In this document: in pieces, positions 1 to 7,471 of the stretch
Layout: the number at the start of each line of letters is the position of its first letter
How positions within the stretch are numbered: position 1 is the first letter of the stretch
NCBI GenBank assembly: GCA_043818215.1
Contig: JBDRGC010000166.1
Location: forward strand, 1 to 28,547
DNA length: 28,547 nt
Direction: 5' to 3'
Origin: JBDRGC01 sp043818215
GTDB taxonomy: Bacteria; Chloroflexota; Anaerolineae; Anaerolineales; UBA11858
The notes under the pieces: generated by a model
The model's input: the letters and a program-made list of their open reading frames with translations, nothing else
Told to the model about the DNA's origin: nothing
Databases searched by the model: none
Position numbers and translations under genes: made by a program

Positions 1-18
1 AACTTTATTGTAGGGAGA

Positions 19-513
19 ATGAAGGATAAAATGAATAATAACACAAAATCTCTTGATGATATATTTGAGAAACTTACCCAAAACCCCAAATATCAACAGA
101 AATTACGCCGACAAGCACCATATTATGATCTCGTGGCGCAAATTGTAAACCGGCGTGTTGATTTGCGTTTAACTCAAAAGGAGCTAGCAAAAAAGGCAAA
201 TACTTATCAAAGCAGAATATCGAAATTAGAATCAGGAGAGCACGATTTCAGACTAAGCACGATAATTCAAATTGCAGAGGCTCTAGAGACCCAAGTATCT
301 ATCAGGTTGATTCCGTTTGAATCTAGTATTCAATCCGTCCCTTCACTCAAAGATGACACAACAAAGCTAGTTGATTCTCTGTTTTATCCCAATGTAGTCG
401 GAACAAAAGACACACAAGATACATCTGCCAGTTCTCACGAAATAGATTTCACGATGGGTAACGAGGCATATGATTCCAGCATTACTCCATCGCGGCAAAT
501 AGAAAGGGTGTAA
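19..513 (+). CDS. XRE-family helix-turn-helix regulator, possible antitoxin
   Basis: A 164-residue protein with a Cro/C1-type HTH at about residues 40-98: the segment around LTQKELAKKANTYQSRISKL is a typical XRE recognition helix, followed by IIQIAEALE. The tail from about residue 105 is polar and probably disordered. The start is ambiguous. ATG 19 has almost no spacing from the AGGGAG at 12-17, whereas ATG 31 lies five bases after AAGG, so the protein may begin four codons later. The next gene starts one base after the stop, implying translational coupling and a shared function. Codon use and composition are clearly more AT-rich than in the genes from 1431 onward, which suggests horizontal acquisition. 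By analogy with HigA-like proteins it may repress its own operon or neutralise the product of 515-1207. That role is inferred; the HTH itself is clear. Confidence 0.82.
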   Translation: MKDKMNNNTKSLDDIFEKLTQNPKYQQKLRRQAPYYDLVAQIVNRRVDLRLTQKELAKKANTYQSRISKLESGEHDFRLSTIIQIAEALETQVSIRLIPFESSIQSVPSLKDDTTKLVDSLFYPNVVGTKDTQDTSASSHEIDFTMGNEAYDSSITPSRQIERV

Positions 514-514
514 C

Positions 515-1207
515 ATGGAAATTAGAGTCATAAATGCAACATTAATAAATTTACTGGAATTTGATCAGATACCTTTTACTAAATTGCTTGTAGGATCAAA
601 TTTAAAAAACATTCAAGAACATTTCGCCTTTAAGAACATTGAAGTGAGACAAAAGCCTGACGGACAATCTGCTATAGTTCTTCAAGGCGGACTTTACAAC
701 CAGGACACAATCGTTAAACGAGTAGAAGTCGGAGAAAGAAAAATAACCATTGAAGTCGAAGAAAAATCAGCAATAGCAAAAAAAGTCTTTGACAGCCTAA
801 AAGAACTCTTGAGGGAGCTTTCAAAAACTGACGATGAAACCTACCTAAGTCCAGTCGTACAGACTGTAGAATCCATAATTATTGCGAAAATGAATTTTCA
901 TGCAACTAGTCTAATCCATCCCCAATTTAATAAGTTTATAAATTCAACAGTAGAAAGCGCAACAAGTGACGAACAAAAACAAGCAATCACCAGTATTTTT
1001 GGAATTTCTTTTAGAATAGATTATTTTGCTCAAGGTGAATTTGCAAGAAAATTAAAAGATTCCCTGGTCACACTATCACGCAAAGATTTTACCATTGGAC
1101 CGAGAGATGGAACAGCTCTGGACGAAAAAATATTTATCTCTAAGGCGCCATTAGATACTGAAGTCCACATAACCTTACTAGAAGAAATCGAAACAATCTT
1201 CACCTGA
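515..1207 (+). CDS. Unrecognised 230-residue protein coupled to the XRE regulator
   Basis: I do not recognise this family. The reading frame is convincing: AT-rich codon use like its upstream partner, a start one base after that gene's stop, and a terminator just beyond its own stop. Residues 1-80 look beta-rich with alternating hydrophobics (for example RKITIEVEE near 75-83). Residues 84-130 look helical. The C-terminal third mixes strands and helices and ends in an acidic helix. There is no signal peptide, membrane segment, cysteine cluster or obvious catalytic motif. An XRE gene followed directly by a single unknown gene is the usual layout of toxin-antitoxin, phage-defence or small mobile regulatory modules, so a toxin or effector role is possible but unproven. 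Confidence 0.7.
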   Translation: MEIRVINATLINLLEFDQIPFTKLLVGSNLKNIQEHFAFKNIEVRQKPDGQSAIVLQGGLYNQDTIVKRVEVGERKITIEVEEKSAIAKKVFDSLKELLRELSKTDDETYLSPVVQTVESIIIAKMNFHATSLIHPQFNKFINSTVESATSDEQKQAITSIFGISFRIDYFAQGEFARKLKDSLVTLSRKDFTIGPRDGTALDEKIFISKAPLDTEVHITLLEEIETIFT

Positions 1208-1211
1208 TACA

Positions 1212-1239
1212 AAAAGAGCCTGGTTTTTCAGACTCTTTT
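1212..1239 (+). terminator. Hairpin terminator after the XRE module
   Basis: A stem of AAAAGAG pairing with CTCTTTT, extended by CTG/CAG around one mismatch and with a T-rich loop, starts four bases after the stop of the 515-1207 gene. The A-run before and T-run after would let it act as an intrinsic terminator in either direction. It closes the two-gene module. Confidence 0.7.
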
Positions 1240-1341
1240 CATGTACCATCCCCATTCAATCCTAACAAAGCAACATACAACCAGCGAATATTATCACACC
1301 TCAACGCGTCTCGCTATTATCGATTCTGTCAAAAATTTCCC

Positions 1342-1370
1342 TTGACAGACTGCCTGTCCATCCGTATAAT
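1342..1370 (+). promoter_or_regulatory. Consensus sigma-70 promoter for rpmF
   Basis: TTGACA at 1342-1347 and TATAAT at 1365-1370 are separated by exactly 17 bases, a full match to the housekeeping consensus, about 60 bases before rpmF. An inverted repeat, TGCCTGTCC at 1351-1359 and GGACAGGCA at about 1388-1396, straddles the -10 and the likely transcription start. It could be an operator, but nothing in the window identifies the regulator. Confidence 0.85.
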
Positions 1371-1430
1371 CCTTCCGCCTGCCCACCGGACAGGCATTCT
1401 TATTGAATTATCGACTTACGGAGTAATATT

Positions 1431-1613
1431 ATGCCGCCTCTACCAAAGCAAAGAATGTCCCGTACGCGCCGTGATCGCCGGCGCACCCATCATGCACTCA
1501 AAACCAAAAGTCTGGTTCAATGCAGCCATTGTGGTGAAATGCGGTTACCTCATCGCGTGTGTCCCAAGTGTGGGTATTACAAAGGCCGCGAAGTGGTTGT
1601 TACCGAAGAATAG
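1431..1613 (+). CDS. rpmF: 50S ribosomal protein L32
   Basis: This 60-residue protein starts MPPLPKQRMSRTRRDRRR, the usual basic L32 head, and carries a zinc-ribbon pair of CxxC motifs (CSHCGE and CPKCGYYKG) in its C-terminal half. Length and motif spacing match the bacterial family. L32 is a large-subunit protein near the peptidyl-transferase region; all four cysteines are present, so this is the zinc-binding form. It has its own strong promoter and lies ahead of fatty-acid genes; rpmF next to fab genes is a recurrent bacterial arrangement. The gap before fabD contains a repeat and a hairpin, so co-transcription with fabD is uncertain. Confidence 0.96.
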   Translation: MPPLPKQRMSRTRRDRRRTHHALKTKSLVQCSHCGEMRLPHRVCPKCGYYKGREVVVTEE

Positions 1614-1619
1614 GTTTAA

Positions 1620-1713
1620 TAGGAGTTACACAGTTCGCCGGTTGAGCCGCTGTGTTGAGCTTGTCGAAGCATTGTCGAAACCAGCGTTTGCTGTAGCAAC
1701 TGCATAAGTCCTA
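1620..1713. repeat. Degenerate MITE-like palindromic element, copy 1
   Basis: The left end TAGGAGTTACACAGTT (1620-1635) and right end GCAACTGCATAAGTCCTA (1696-1713) form imperfect terminal inverted repeats. The same ends (TAGGACTTAYGCA type) bound the element at 3659-3798. The interior is unrelated and includes the word TTGAGCTTGTCGAAGC. No transposase is encoded. The MITE label is an inference from shared ends, size and intergenic position. Confidence 0.5.
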
Positions 1714-1720
1714 CTTTAAA

Positions 1721-1747
1721 AACGGGCCGTGACTTTCACGGCCCGTT
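1721..1747 (-). terminator. Strong GC hairpin between rpmF and fabD
   Basis: AACGGGCCGTG (1721-1731) pairs perfectly with CACGGCCCGTT (1737-1747) around a five-base loop. On the minus strand it is followed by TTTTTAAAG, giving a classical intrinsic terminator for that strand. On the plus strand there is no T-run, so it may only attenuate rpmF read-through into fabD. Confidence 0.55.
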
Positions 1748-1819
1748 GGCGTTAAACATACTGACTTGCAAATTGCCGGGCGTCTCAGCCCGGCTATGTT
1801 TTTGGAGAGACAATAATTA

Positions 1820-2788
1820 ATGCACCCACAACACACCGCCTTCCTTTTCCCCGGCCAGGGTTCTCAATTTGTAGGCATGGGCCGCGAACTGGCAGAAGCA
1901 TACCCTGCTGCCCGAGACGTCTTCAAGCAAGCCGACGAAATCCTGGGATTCTCGCTTTCCCAACTCGCCTGGGAGGGGCCTGAGGCGCGGCTCAACGACA
2001 CCCTCAACACCCAGCCGGCGTTGCTGGTACACTCTGTGGCTGCTTTGCGGGTATTGTTGGCAATGTTCAGGGCTGGCAGTCTTTTTCCACCGGATTTTCA
2101 ACCCGCTTTTGTGGCCGGGCATTCTATGGGAGAATTGAGCGCCCTGGTGGCTTCGGAAGCGTTGCCTTTTGCAGATGCGCTGAAATTGGCGCGGCGGCGC
2201 GGTGAATTGATGAAACAGGCTGGCGAGATCTCCCCCGGCGGGATGGCTGCCATTTTAGGGCTGGATATCGCCACCCTGGACCAGATTTGCAGTCAGGCCA
2301 GTTCTGGCGGTGAAATCGTGCAGGTTGCCAACGACAATTGCCCCGGGCAGATCGTCATCTCAGGAGACCAATCCGCCATCGAACGGGCAATGAGTCTGGC
2401 AAAGGAAGCTCAAGCCCGCAAGGTGGTTCGGTTGGCGGTGAGCATTGCAGCCCACTCTCCCCGGATGACTCACGCTCAAGCAGGCTTCAACTGGGCCATA
2501 GATGCGGCCCCAATACAGCGGCCACGCCTCCCCATCGTCGGTAACGTCAATGCTGCACATCTAGCCACCGCTAAAGATATCCGCGCCGACCTGCGGGCAC
2601 AGTTGACATCCTGCGTGCGCTGGACAGAATCGATCCACTTTATGCACACACAAGGAGTCGATACGTTCATCGAACTTGGCAGCGGAAATGTGTTGTGTGG
2701 ATTGCTCAAACGGATTGACCGCAAAGCCAGGTGTTTTGCGCTCGGCAAGCCGGATGATTTCGCGAAACTGAGGAAGTTAGTAAGTTAG
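1820..2788 (+). CDS. fabD: Malonyl-CoA:ACP transacylase
   Basis: Moves malonyl from CoA to acyl carrier protein, supplying the extender unit for type II fatty-acid synthesis in the cytoplasm. The 322-residue length is normal. Visible motifs are FLFPGQGSQFVGMG at the N terminus (GQGSQ at 12-16), the nucleophile elbow GHSMGE with Ser102, and the catalytic His212 in AAHSPRM. ATG 1820 is preceded by GGAGAG at a rather long distance. The downstream fabG supports the assignment. The last codons and the TAG stop lie inside a run of GTTAG words (2776-2814), so the extreme C terminus (KLVS) may have been reshaped by repeat insertion. Confidence 0.96.
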   Translation: MHPQHTAFLFPGQGSQFVGMGRELAEAYPAARDVFKQADEILGFSLSQLAWEGPEARLNDTLNTQPALLVHSVAALRVLLAMFRAGSLFPPDFQPAFVAGHSMGELSALVASEALPFADALKLARRRGELMKQAGEISPGGMAAILGLDIATLDQICSQASSGGEIVQVANDNCPGQIVISGDQSAIERAMSLAKEAQARKVVRLAVSIAAHSPRMTHAQAGFNWAIDAAPIQRPRLPIVGNVNAAHLATAKDIRADLRAQLTSCVRWTESIHFMHTQGVDTFIELGSGNVLCGLLKRIDRKARCFALGKPDDFAKLRKLVS

Positions 2789-2814
2789 GGGTTAGGTAGT
2801 TAGGAGTTAGGAAG
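2776..2814. repeat. GTTAG-word repeat overlapping the fabD stop
   Basis: Six spaced copies of GTTAG or TTAGG run through the last codons of fabD and beyond its stop. They resemble the heptamer array at 5948-5996 but with less regular spacing. The reading frame of fabD ends on the TAG inside one copy. Confidence 0.6.
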
Positions 2815-2891
2815 CATTCACGCCCGCGCCCCTGCACCCCTGCGCGCCAATGCGGTATAATACCAATCTTGTTAGCAATGAGGAGAAAACA

Positions 2892-3656
2892 ATGTCCTAC
2901 CCAGCAGGCATTTCATTAGAAGGGCGCGTTGCCCTGGTCACCGGCGCATCACGCGGCATCGGACGCACTATTGCCGAACTATTAGCAAAGCGCGGTGCCA
3001 ACGTCGCACTTGCAGATCGCCAGTTCGAATTAGCCAAGACAGCGGCACAAGAAATCGCTGCCGAAACCGGCCAAAAGATAATCGCCGTCGAAGTCGATGT
3101 CTCCAACTTCGAACAAACCCAAGCTATCGCTAAGGCTATTACCAAAGAACTCGGCCAAATCGATATCCTGGTCAATAACGCCGGAATCACTCGCGACGAC
3201 CTGCTGATGCGAATGAAAGAATCCGACTGGGATGATGTCATCAACATCAACTTGAAAGGTGCCTGGAACTGCTCCAAAGCCGTCATTCGCGGAATGATGA
3301 AAAATCGCTATGGTCGCATTGTCAATATCAGTTCTGTCTCCGGGCAAGCTGGGCAAGCCGGACAAACCAACTATTCGGCGTCGAAGGCTGGTCTCATCGG
3401 ATTTACGAAAGCTCTCGCCCGCGAGGTCGCATCTCGCGGTGTTACGGTAAACGGCGTTGCTCCTGGCTTCATCCCCACCACACTGACCGTCGATCTACCT
3501 GACGAACTCAAAGACCAGATTATCGCCGCTACCCCAATGGGACGTATGGGCAAGCCCGAAGAAGTAGCTGCCGCGGTCGCCTTTCTGGCATCTGATGAAG
3601 CATCCTACATCACCGGACAAATCATCGGCGTTGATGGCGGCATGGTGATGATGTAA
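2892..3656 (+). CDS. fabG: 3-oxoacyl-[acyl-carrier-protein] reductase
   Basis: NADPH-dependent reduction of 3-ketoacyl-ACP in fatty-acid elongation. A short-chain dehydrogenase of 254 residues: nucleotide-binding TGASRGIG at 17-24, NNAG at 95-98, catalytic Ser148, Tyr161 and Lys165 (YSASK), and a C-terminal GQIIGVDGGMVMM strand typical of FabG. I chose ATG 2892 because GAGGAG lies about seven bases upstream. A longer in-frame start at 2850 would add 14 residues that do not fit the family. It follows fabD by about 100 bases containing a short repeat run, so the two are probably functionally linked and possibly co-transcribed. Confidence 0.95.
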   Translation: MSYPAGISLEGRVALVTGASRGIGRTIAELLAKRGANVALADRQFELAKTAAQEIAAETGQKIIAVEVDVSNFEQTQAIAKAITKELGQIDILVNNAGITRDDLLMRMKESDWDDVININLKGAWNCSKAVIRGMMKNRYGRIVNISSVSGQAGQAGQTNYSASKAGLIGFTKALAREVASRGVTVNGVAPGFIPTTLTVDLPDELKDQIIAATPMGRMGKPEEVAAAVAFLASDEASYITGQIIGVDGGMVMM

Positions 3657-3658
3657 AC

Positions 3659-3798
3659 AGGACTTATGCAATTGAAGTGATCTCGTTCTATTTACCGCGG
3701 AGCACGCTAAGAACGCAGAGTTTTAACTGTTTTTCTTGGTTTTCCCTGCGATCTTCGCGCACTCCGCGGTGAATCTGGGATCAACTGCGTAAGTCCTA
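3659..3798. repeat. MITE-like palindromic element, copy 2
   Basis: The ends AGGACTTATGCAATTGA (3659-3675) and TCAACTGCGTAAGTCCT (3781-3797) are inverted repeats matching at 15 of 17 positions. The interior is also an imperfect palindrome, with arms containing ACCGCGGAGCACGC and GCGCACTCCGCGGT. It fills the space between fabG and the asp23-like gene. The CCGCGG/CGCGAAG vocabulary recurs at 11482-11649. No coding capacity. Mobility is inferred from the ends shared with 1620-1713. Confidence 0.6.
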
Positions 3799-3829
3799 GT
3801 GAACAGGTACACTAAAAAAGGGAAAGAAT

Positions 3830-4204
3830 ATGTCTGATACAACTCGACCCCCCGGCAAAACAACAATAGCCCCCAGTGTCTTGCTTACGATTGCGCGACT
3901 GACAACGCTGGATATCGGAGGTATCAGCCGCATGTGCCAGATTCCCGGCGGAGTCAACCGCATCTTTGCCCCAGGGTCACTCAGCCAACGCGGTTCCGGA
4001 GAAGGCGTGCGCATCCGCATCGAAGATGACCGCGTCTACGCAGATTTGTATGTCGTTCTGGAACACGATGTCAACGTCCGCGAGGTCAGCCGCAAGATCC
4101 AAAACGACGTGGCCCGGGCTATCTCTGAAATGGTCGGCATGGAAGTTGGGCGCGTCAATGTACACATCGAAGATATCGATTACCCACCAGAGGCAGAGGT
4201 CTAA
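3830..4204 (+). CDS. Asp23/Gls24-family protein
   Basis: A 124-residue protein with the Asp23/Gls24 fold signature: APSVLLTIARLTTLDIGGI near the N terminus, a central strand segment around RIEDDRVYADLYVVLEHDVN, and a C-terminal helix plus strand (VARAISEMVGMEVGRVNVHIEDI). Members are small cytoplasmic or membrane-associated proteins linked to envelope homeostasis; no enzymatic activity is established. It is first in a compact operon with nusB six bases downstream, followed by tat genes. An Asp23-nusB pairing is common in Gram-positive bacteria. The start has GGGAAAGAAT upstream. Confidence 0.88.
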   Translation: MSDTTRPPGKTTIAPSVLLTIARLTTLDIGGISRMCQIPGGVNRIFAPGSLSQRGSGEGVRIRIEDDRVYADLYVVLEHDVNVREVSRKIQNDVARAISEMVGMEVGRVNVHIEDIDYPPEAEV

Positions 4205-4210
4205 CTGCGA

Positions 4211-4657
4211 ATGAAACATCGCACCAGGGCACGCGGCGTTGCCCTGCAGGTACTTTACGAAATCGATTTAGTCAGGCATCCTTTGGGCGTAGTTCTCGAA
4301 CACCGCCTGGCAGATGCATCCCTGGATGATCGGTTAGCGGATTTCGTACATCAGATCGTTCAGGGTGTCTTTCCTATGACTCAACAATTGGACATATTCA
4401 TTGCTGAGCACGCCCCCGAATGGCCTCTGAATCAGGTTGCCATCATCGACCGTAATATCTTGCGTATCGCTTTATGGGAATTTGCCATTAGTGGAAATAC
4501 CCCCATCAAAGTCGCCATCAACGAAGCTGTGGAACTGGCAAAAACCTACGGTTCAGATAGTAGTCCCCGTTTCGTCAACGGCGTGCTGGGGAGTTTAGCT
4601 GCCCGCCAAAATGAGATCCGGCAGGCTTTTGAGAACCTCCCCCCATCCCCAAAATAG
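4211..4657 (+). CDS. nusB: Transcription antitermination factor NusB
   Basis: An all-helical RNA-binding factor that, with NusE/S10, binds boxA in rRNA leaders. The 148 residues begin with the family hallmark RTRARGVALQVLYEIDL. Later come the conserved VAIIDRNILRIALWEF and IKVAINEAVELAKTYGSDSSPRFVNGVLG (quoted here as separate short segments: VAINEAVELAKTYG and RFVNGVLG), which identify NusB securely. It starts six bases after the asp23-like gene and stops five bases before tatA, so all four genes are probably one transcript. Confidence 0.95.
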   Translation: MKHRTRARGVALQVLYEIDLVRHPLGVVLEHRLADASLDDRLADFVHQIVQGVFPMTQQLDIFIAEHAPEWPLNQVAIIDRNILRIALWEFAISGNTPIKVAINEAVELAKTYGSDSSPRFVNGVLGSLAARQNEIRQAFENLPPSPK

Positions 4658-4662
4658 AACTT

Positions 4663-5067
4663 ATGGAATTTCTTGGTATTGGCCCATTAGAAGTGCTTTT
4701 TGTCCTACTGATTGCCCTTATCGTCTTTGGCCCCAAAGATATTGTCAAAGCGGGGCAGACCATGGGGCAATTTTTGCGCAAGTTAGTTATATCACCGGGT
4801 TGGCAAGCTTTTCAACAAACATCTCGTGATCTGCGTAACCTGCCCACCAAATTGATGCGCGAAGCGGGCCTGGACGAAATCCAGCAAGACCTGAAACAAA
4901 TCTCCCCAATCTCTTACCAAGCCGAGCTGACCACGGATATTCGAAAACATCTGAGCCAGACTCAAGAGGGGTTATCCGCCTGGACCACCCAAACTCACAC
5001 AATTGGCACGTCCACAAAATTGCCGTCTCCCAACGTTCCACTGCCCGCACAGCCGGAGGCAGACTAG
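4663..5067 (+). CDS. tatA: Twin-arginine translocase subunit TatA/TatB
   Basis: A 134-residue protein with one N-terminal transmembrane helix (about residues 5-22: IGPLEVLFVLLIALIVFG), the FGPKD hinge, then an amphipathic helix and a long polar tail. This is the TatA/TatB architecture. The tail length fits TatB as well as TatA and the sequence alone does not separate them; the symbol is provisional. With TatC it forms the membrane channel exporting folded proteins that carry RR signal peptides. tatC begins three bases downstream. Confidence 0.9.
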   Translation: MEFLGIGPLEVLFVLLIALIVFGPKDIVKAGQTMGQFLRKLVISPGWQAFQQTSRDLRNLPTKLMREAGLDEIQQDLKQISPISYQAELTTDIRKHLSQTQEGLSAWTTQTHTIGTSTKLPSPNVPLPAQPEAD

Positions 5068-5070
5068 CAC

Positions 5071-5952
5071 ATGCGCAACCTGTTGCAAACTATCTGGCGA
5101 ATCATCACGGCGCCATTTCGTCTGATCTCTTGGATTGTAAAAAGCATTATCCGATGGGTTGGCAATACCCTGGGAGGCATCCGCGTTCTGTTTTCTGAGG
5201 AGCCTGAAGACGCCACTTTCCCGGAATCTCTAGCGAAAGCAATCGCAAATCCAATGAGCATCCTCGAACATATCGACGCCCTTCGGAAGAACCTTTTTCG
5301 CGCCCTGCTATTTCTGATACTGAGCACTGCGCTCGCTTTTATTTTCACCCGCGAATTGCTGGATTGGCTGGCCCAACCCATCGGGGGAATCGAAACTCTC
5401 CAGGCCATCGAGGTCACAGAGCCGCTTGGGGTAGTCATGCGAGTGGCTCTGCTGGCCGGTTTCTCCGTGTCGCTGCCGTACATAACTTTCGAACTATGGC
5501 TGTTCGCGGCTCCCGGTTTGAAACGTCGATCCCGGATTTCAGGTTTGCTCACCATCCCGGTAGCGTTTCTCTTCTTTGTGGCAGGTATGGCGTTTGCCTA
5601 TTATATAATGATGCCAACAGCCCTGCCTTTCTTGATTAGTTTTATGGACATCCCCACTGCCATACGGCCATCATCGTATGTGCGCTTCGTCACCGGGCTG
5701 ATGTTCTGGATTGGGGCGGCCTTCGAATTTCCGCTGGTCATCTTCACCCTGGCAGGCATGGGACTGGTCAGAGCACAGACTCTAGCTGCTCAATGGAGGA
5801 TTGCCATAGTGATCATCGCAATTGCCGCGGCCGCCATCACCCCCACGATAGACCCGGTCAATATGGGGCTGGTCATGGGGCCAATGATTGTGCTATACTT
5901 TTTGAGTATCGGGCTGGCTTACATCGCCCAGGGCAGAAGAGGCAGGAGTTAG
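5071..5952 (+). CDS. tatC: Twin-arginine translocase subunit TatC, N-terminally extended
   Basis: The signal-peptide receptor of the Tat system, an integral membrane protein with six helices. Family motifs: MSILEHIDALRKNL (residues 62-75, the normal TatC beginning), AAFEFPLVIF, and AITPTIDP before the last helix. At 293 residues it is longer than the usual 240-260 because about 60 residues precede the canonical start. This extension is basic and amphipathic (IITAPFRLISWIVKSIIRWV) followed by an acidic linker. The canonical start would correspond to an internal ATG near 5254, but the three-base spacing from tatA favours the long form. The stop TAG lies in the first unit of a heptamer repeat. 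Confidence 0.95.
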   Translation: MRNLLQTIWRIITAPFRLISWIVKSIIRWVGNTLGGIRVLFSEEPEDATFPESLAKAIANPMSILEHIDALRKNLFRALLFLILSTALAFIFTRELLDWLAQPIGGIETLQAIEVTEPLGVVMRVALLAGFSVSLPYITFELWLFAAPGLKRRSRISGLLTIPVAFLFFVAGMAFAYYIMMPTALPFLISFMDIPTAIRPSSYVRFVTGLMFWIGAAFEFPLVIFTLAGMGLVRAQTLAAQWRIAIVIIAIAAAAITPTIDPVNMGLVMGPMIVLYFLSIGLAYIAQGRRGRS

Positions 5953-6045
5953 AGGTTAGAAGTTAGAAGTTAGAAGTTAGAAGTTAGAAGTCAGGGCTTC
6001 TTGATCCCTAGTCCCTGGTTCCTAACCCCCTAACCCCCTAACCCC
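5948..6045. repeat. GTTAGAA heptamer array with imperfect complementary arm
   Basis: Six consecutive heptamers (GTTAGAG then five GTTAGAA) occupy 5948-5989, followed by the variant GTCAGGG. A second arm at 6021-6045 repeats CCTAACCCC, roughly the complement but with A/G transitions, so the transcript could form a long imperfect hairpin. The array starts on the tatC stop codon. Confidence 0.85.
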
Positions 6046-6109
6046 TGATCTCCACCATACTAACCGTCAAAACGGCGGCAAAATTAGTCTTCGAAGGAGG
6101 CTACGCACT

Positions 6110-7471
6110 ATGAGACCCGTCTATGCTATATCGGGAGGAGTTTCTAAATTTGCTAAAACTCGTCCCGACAAAAATTACCAGGCGCTTGTCAAAGAAGCCT
6201 ACGATTACGCCATCGCCGACATCGGGCTGGATTTCCCCACATTCACCCGTGCTGTGGATGGCTCCGTGGCTTCATATTTCTCTGACCACTTCAGCCGCCA
6301 ATTGATGGCTGCGATTATGGCTCAAGATTATCTCGGCCTGTGCCCCAAACCCAGCCACCGTGTCGAGGGCGGCGGTGCTACCGGAGGCATCTGCTTTCAG
6401 GAAGCCTGGAAATCCATCGCCAGCGGTCACATGGATGTCTGCGCGGCTTACGGCTTCGAGACCATGAGCCACGTGGAAACCTGGAAAGGCAATGAATTCA
6501 TCGCTTTGGCCTCTGACGTATCGTTCGATTACCCCGTTGGAGGTTTTTATTCCGGGTACTACGCCATGATGGTCACCCGCCACATGAAAGAATTCGGTAC
6601 CACTGTGGAGCAGATGGCGCATGTCAGCGTCAAGAATCATATCAATGCCTACCACAACCCCTACGCCCAAAAGCGCAACCGTTACACCATCGAAGATGTG
6701 CGCAACTCGCCAATGGTGGCCTGGCCCCTCACCCGGCTCGATATCTGCGTGATGTCCGACGGGGCTGCGGCGAGTATCCTGGTATCCGAGGATGGACTCG
6801 ATAAATTGGAGGCTGCCGGAGCCAAGATTCCCCGCCCGCTGGTGAAAGTGACCGGCATCGGGCGCGGCACCGACGCTATGCGGATGGCCGACCGCCCCCA
6901 TGTCGGTTACGACGATTTCATCGAGAATTACGCCACCCAACAAGAAAAAGACTCCGCCGAAACCCTGGCCCACTACAAAAAACTCTGGGATCACGGAACC
7001 CGCTATCCTGGCGTACACTCTTTCCGGGCCGGGCGCACAGCTGGCAATATGGCTTACAAGCATGCCGGAATCTATGACCCTCTGGAAGAGTTGGATTTCG
7101 TCGAGTTGCACGATGCTTACACGTCCAGCGAGATACAGACTTACGAAGATTTGGGTCTGTGCCGCTATGGAGAGGGCGGCCCCTTCGCGGCCTCCGGCAA
7201 GGCGCACCTGCCCAACGTTGACTATGGCATGGACTTGCCCGCCGAATCGATCTGCGCGGTCAACCCCTCCGGTGGGCTGATTGCCTGCGGGCATCCCGTC
7301 GGCGCGACCGGGCTGATGCAGGCGGTCTTCGCCATCTGGCAACTGCAAGGCAGCATCGGCAAGCATTTCAACGAGGACACGCTGCAAGTCAAGGATGCCA
7401 AACGCGGCGCTATTCACAGCCACGCTGGAACCGGCACTTATGTGACGGTGAGTGTTTTGGAGAGGGAGTAA
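6110..7471 (+). CDS. Thiolase-superfamily protein (SCP-x/acetyl-CoA acetyltransferase type) lacking the nucleophilic cysteine
   Basis: A 453-residue thiolase-fold protein of the SCP-x/archaeal thiolase branch, preceded by a strong GAAGGAGG nine bases before ATG. Second-half motifs are intact: VELHDAYT (331-338), NPSGG (385-389) and CGHPVGATG (393-401, catalytic-type His395). In the first half, VEGGGATGG (85-93) occupies the place where relatives have V-E-x-x-C-A-S/T-G-G, so the nucleophile position is Gly89; Cys95 lies six residues on and is out of register. The C-terminal cysteine of classical thiolases is also absent (HAGTGTYVTV). Ordinary thiolysis or Claisen condensation through an acyl-cysteine therefore looks unlikely. 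Cys-less relatives paired with DUF35, such as the Ltp2 steroid aldolases, catalyse retro-aldol cleavage. The substrate here is unknown. The partner follows 160 bases downstream. Confidence 0.88.
   Translation: MRPVYAISGGVSKFAKTRPDKNYQALVKEAYDYAIADIGLDFPTFTRAVDGSVASYFSDHFSRQLMAAIMAQDYLGLCPKPSHRVEGGGATGGICFQEAWKSIASGHMDVCAAYGFETMSHVETWKGNEFIALASDVSFDYPVGGFYSGYYAMMVTRHMKEFGTTVEQMAHVSVKNHINAYHNPYAQKRNRYTIEDVRNSPMVAWPLTRLDICVMSDGAAASILVSEDGLDKLEAAGAKIPRPLVKVTGIGRGTDAMRMADRPHVGYDDFIENYATQQEKDSAETLAHYKKLWDHGTRYPGVHSFRAGRTAGNMAYKHAGIYDPLEELDFVELHDAYTSSEIQTYEDLGLCRYGEGGPFAASGKAHLPNVDYGMDLPAESICAVNPSGGLIACGHPVGATGLMQAVFAIWQLQGSIGKHFNEDTLQVKDAKRGAIHSHAGTGTYVTVSVLERE

Noticed and set aside
1342..1707. 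Plus-strand frame of 121 codons covering the rpmF region
   Set aside because: It overlaps L32 in another frame and begins on the promoter -35.
6272..7423. Long minus-strand open frame of about 380 codons opposite the thiolase
   Set aside because: It is the antisense shadow of a gene with clear thiolase motifs; composition is Gly/Val/His-rich and no ribosome site is present.
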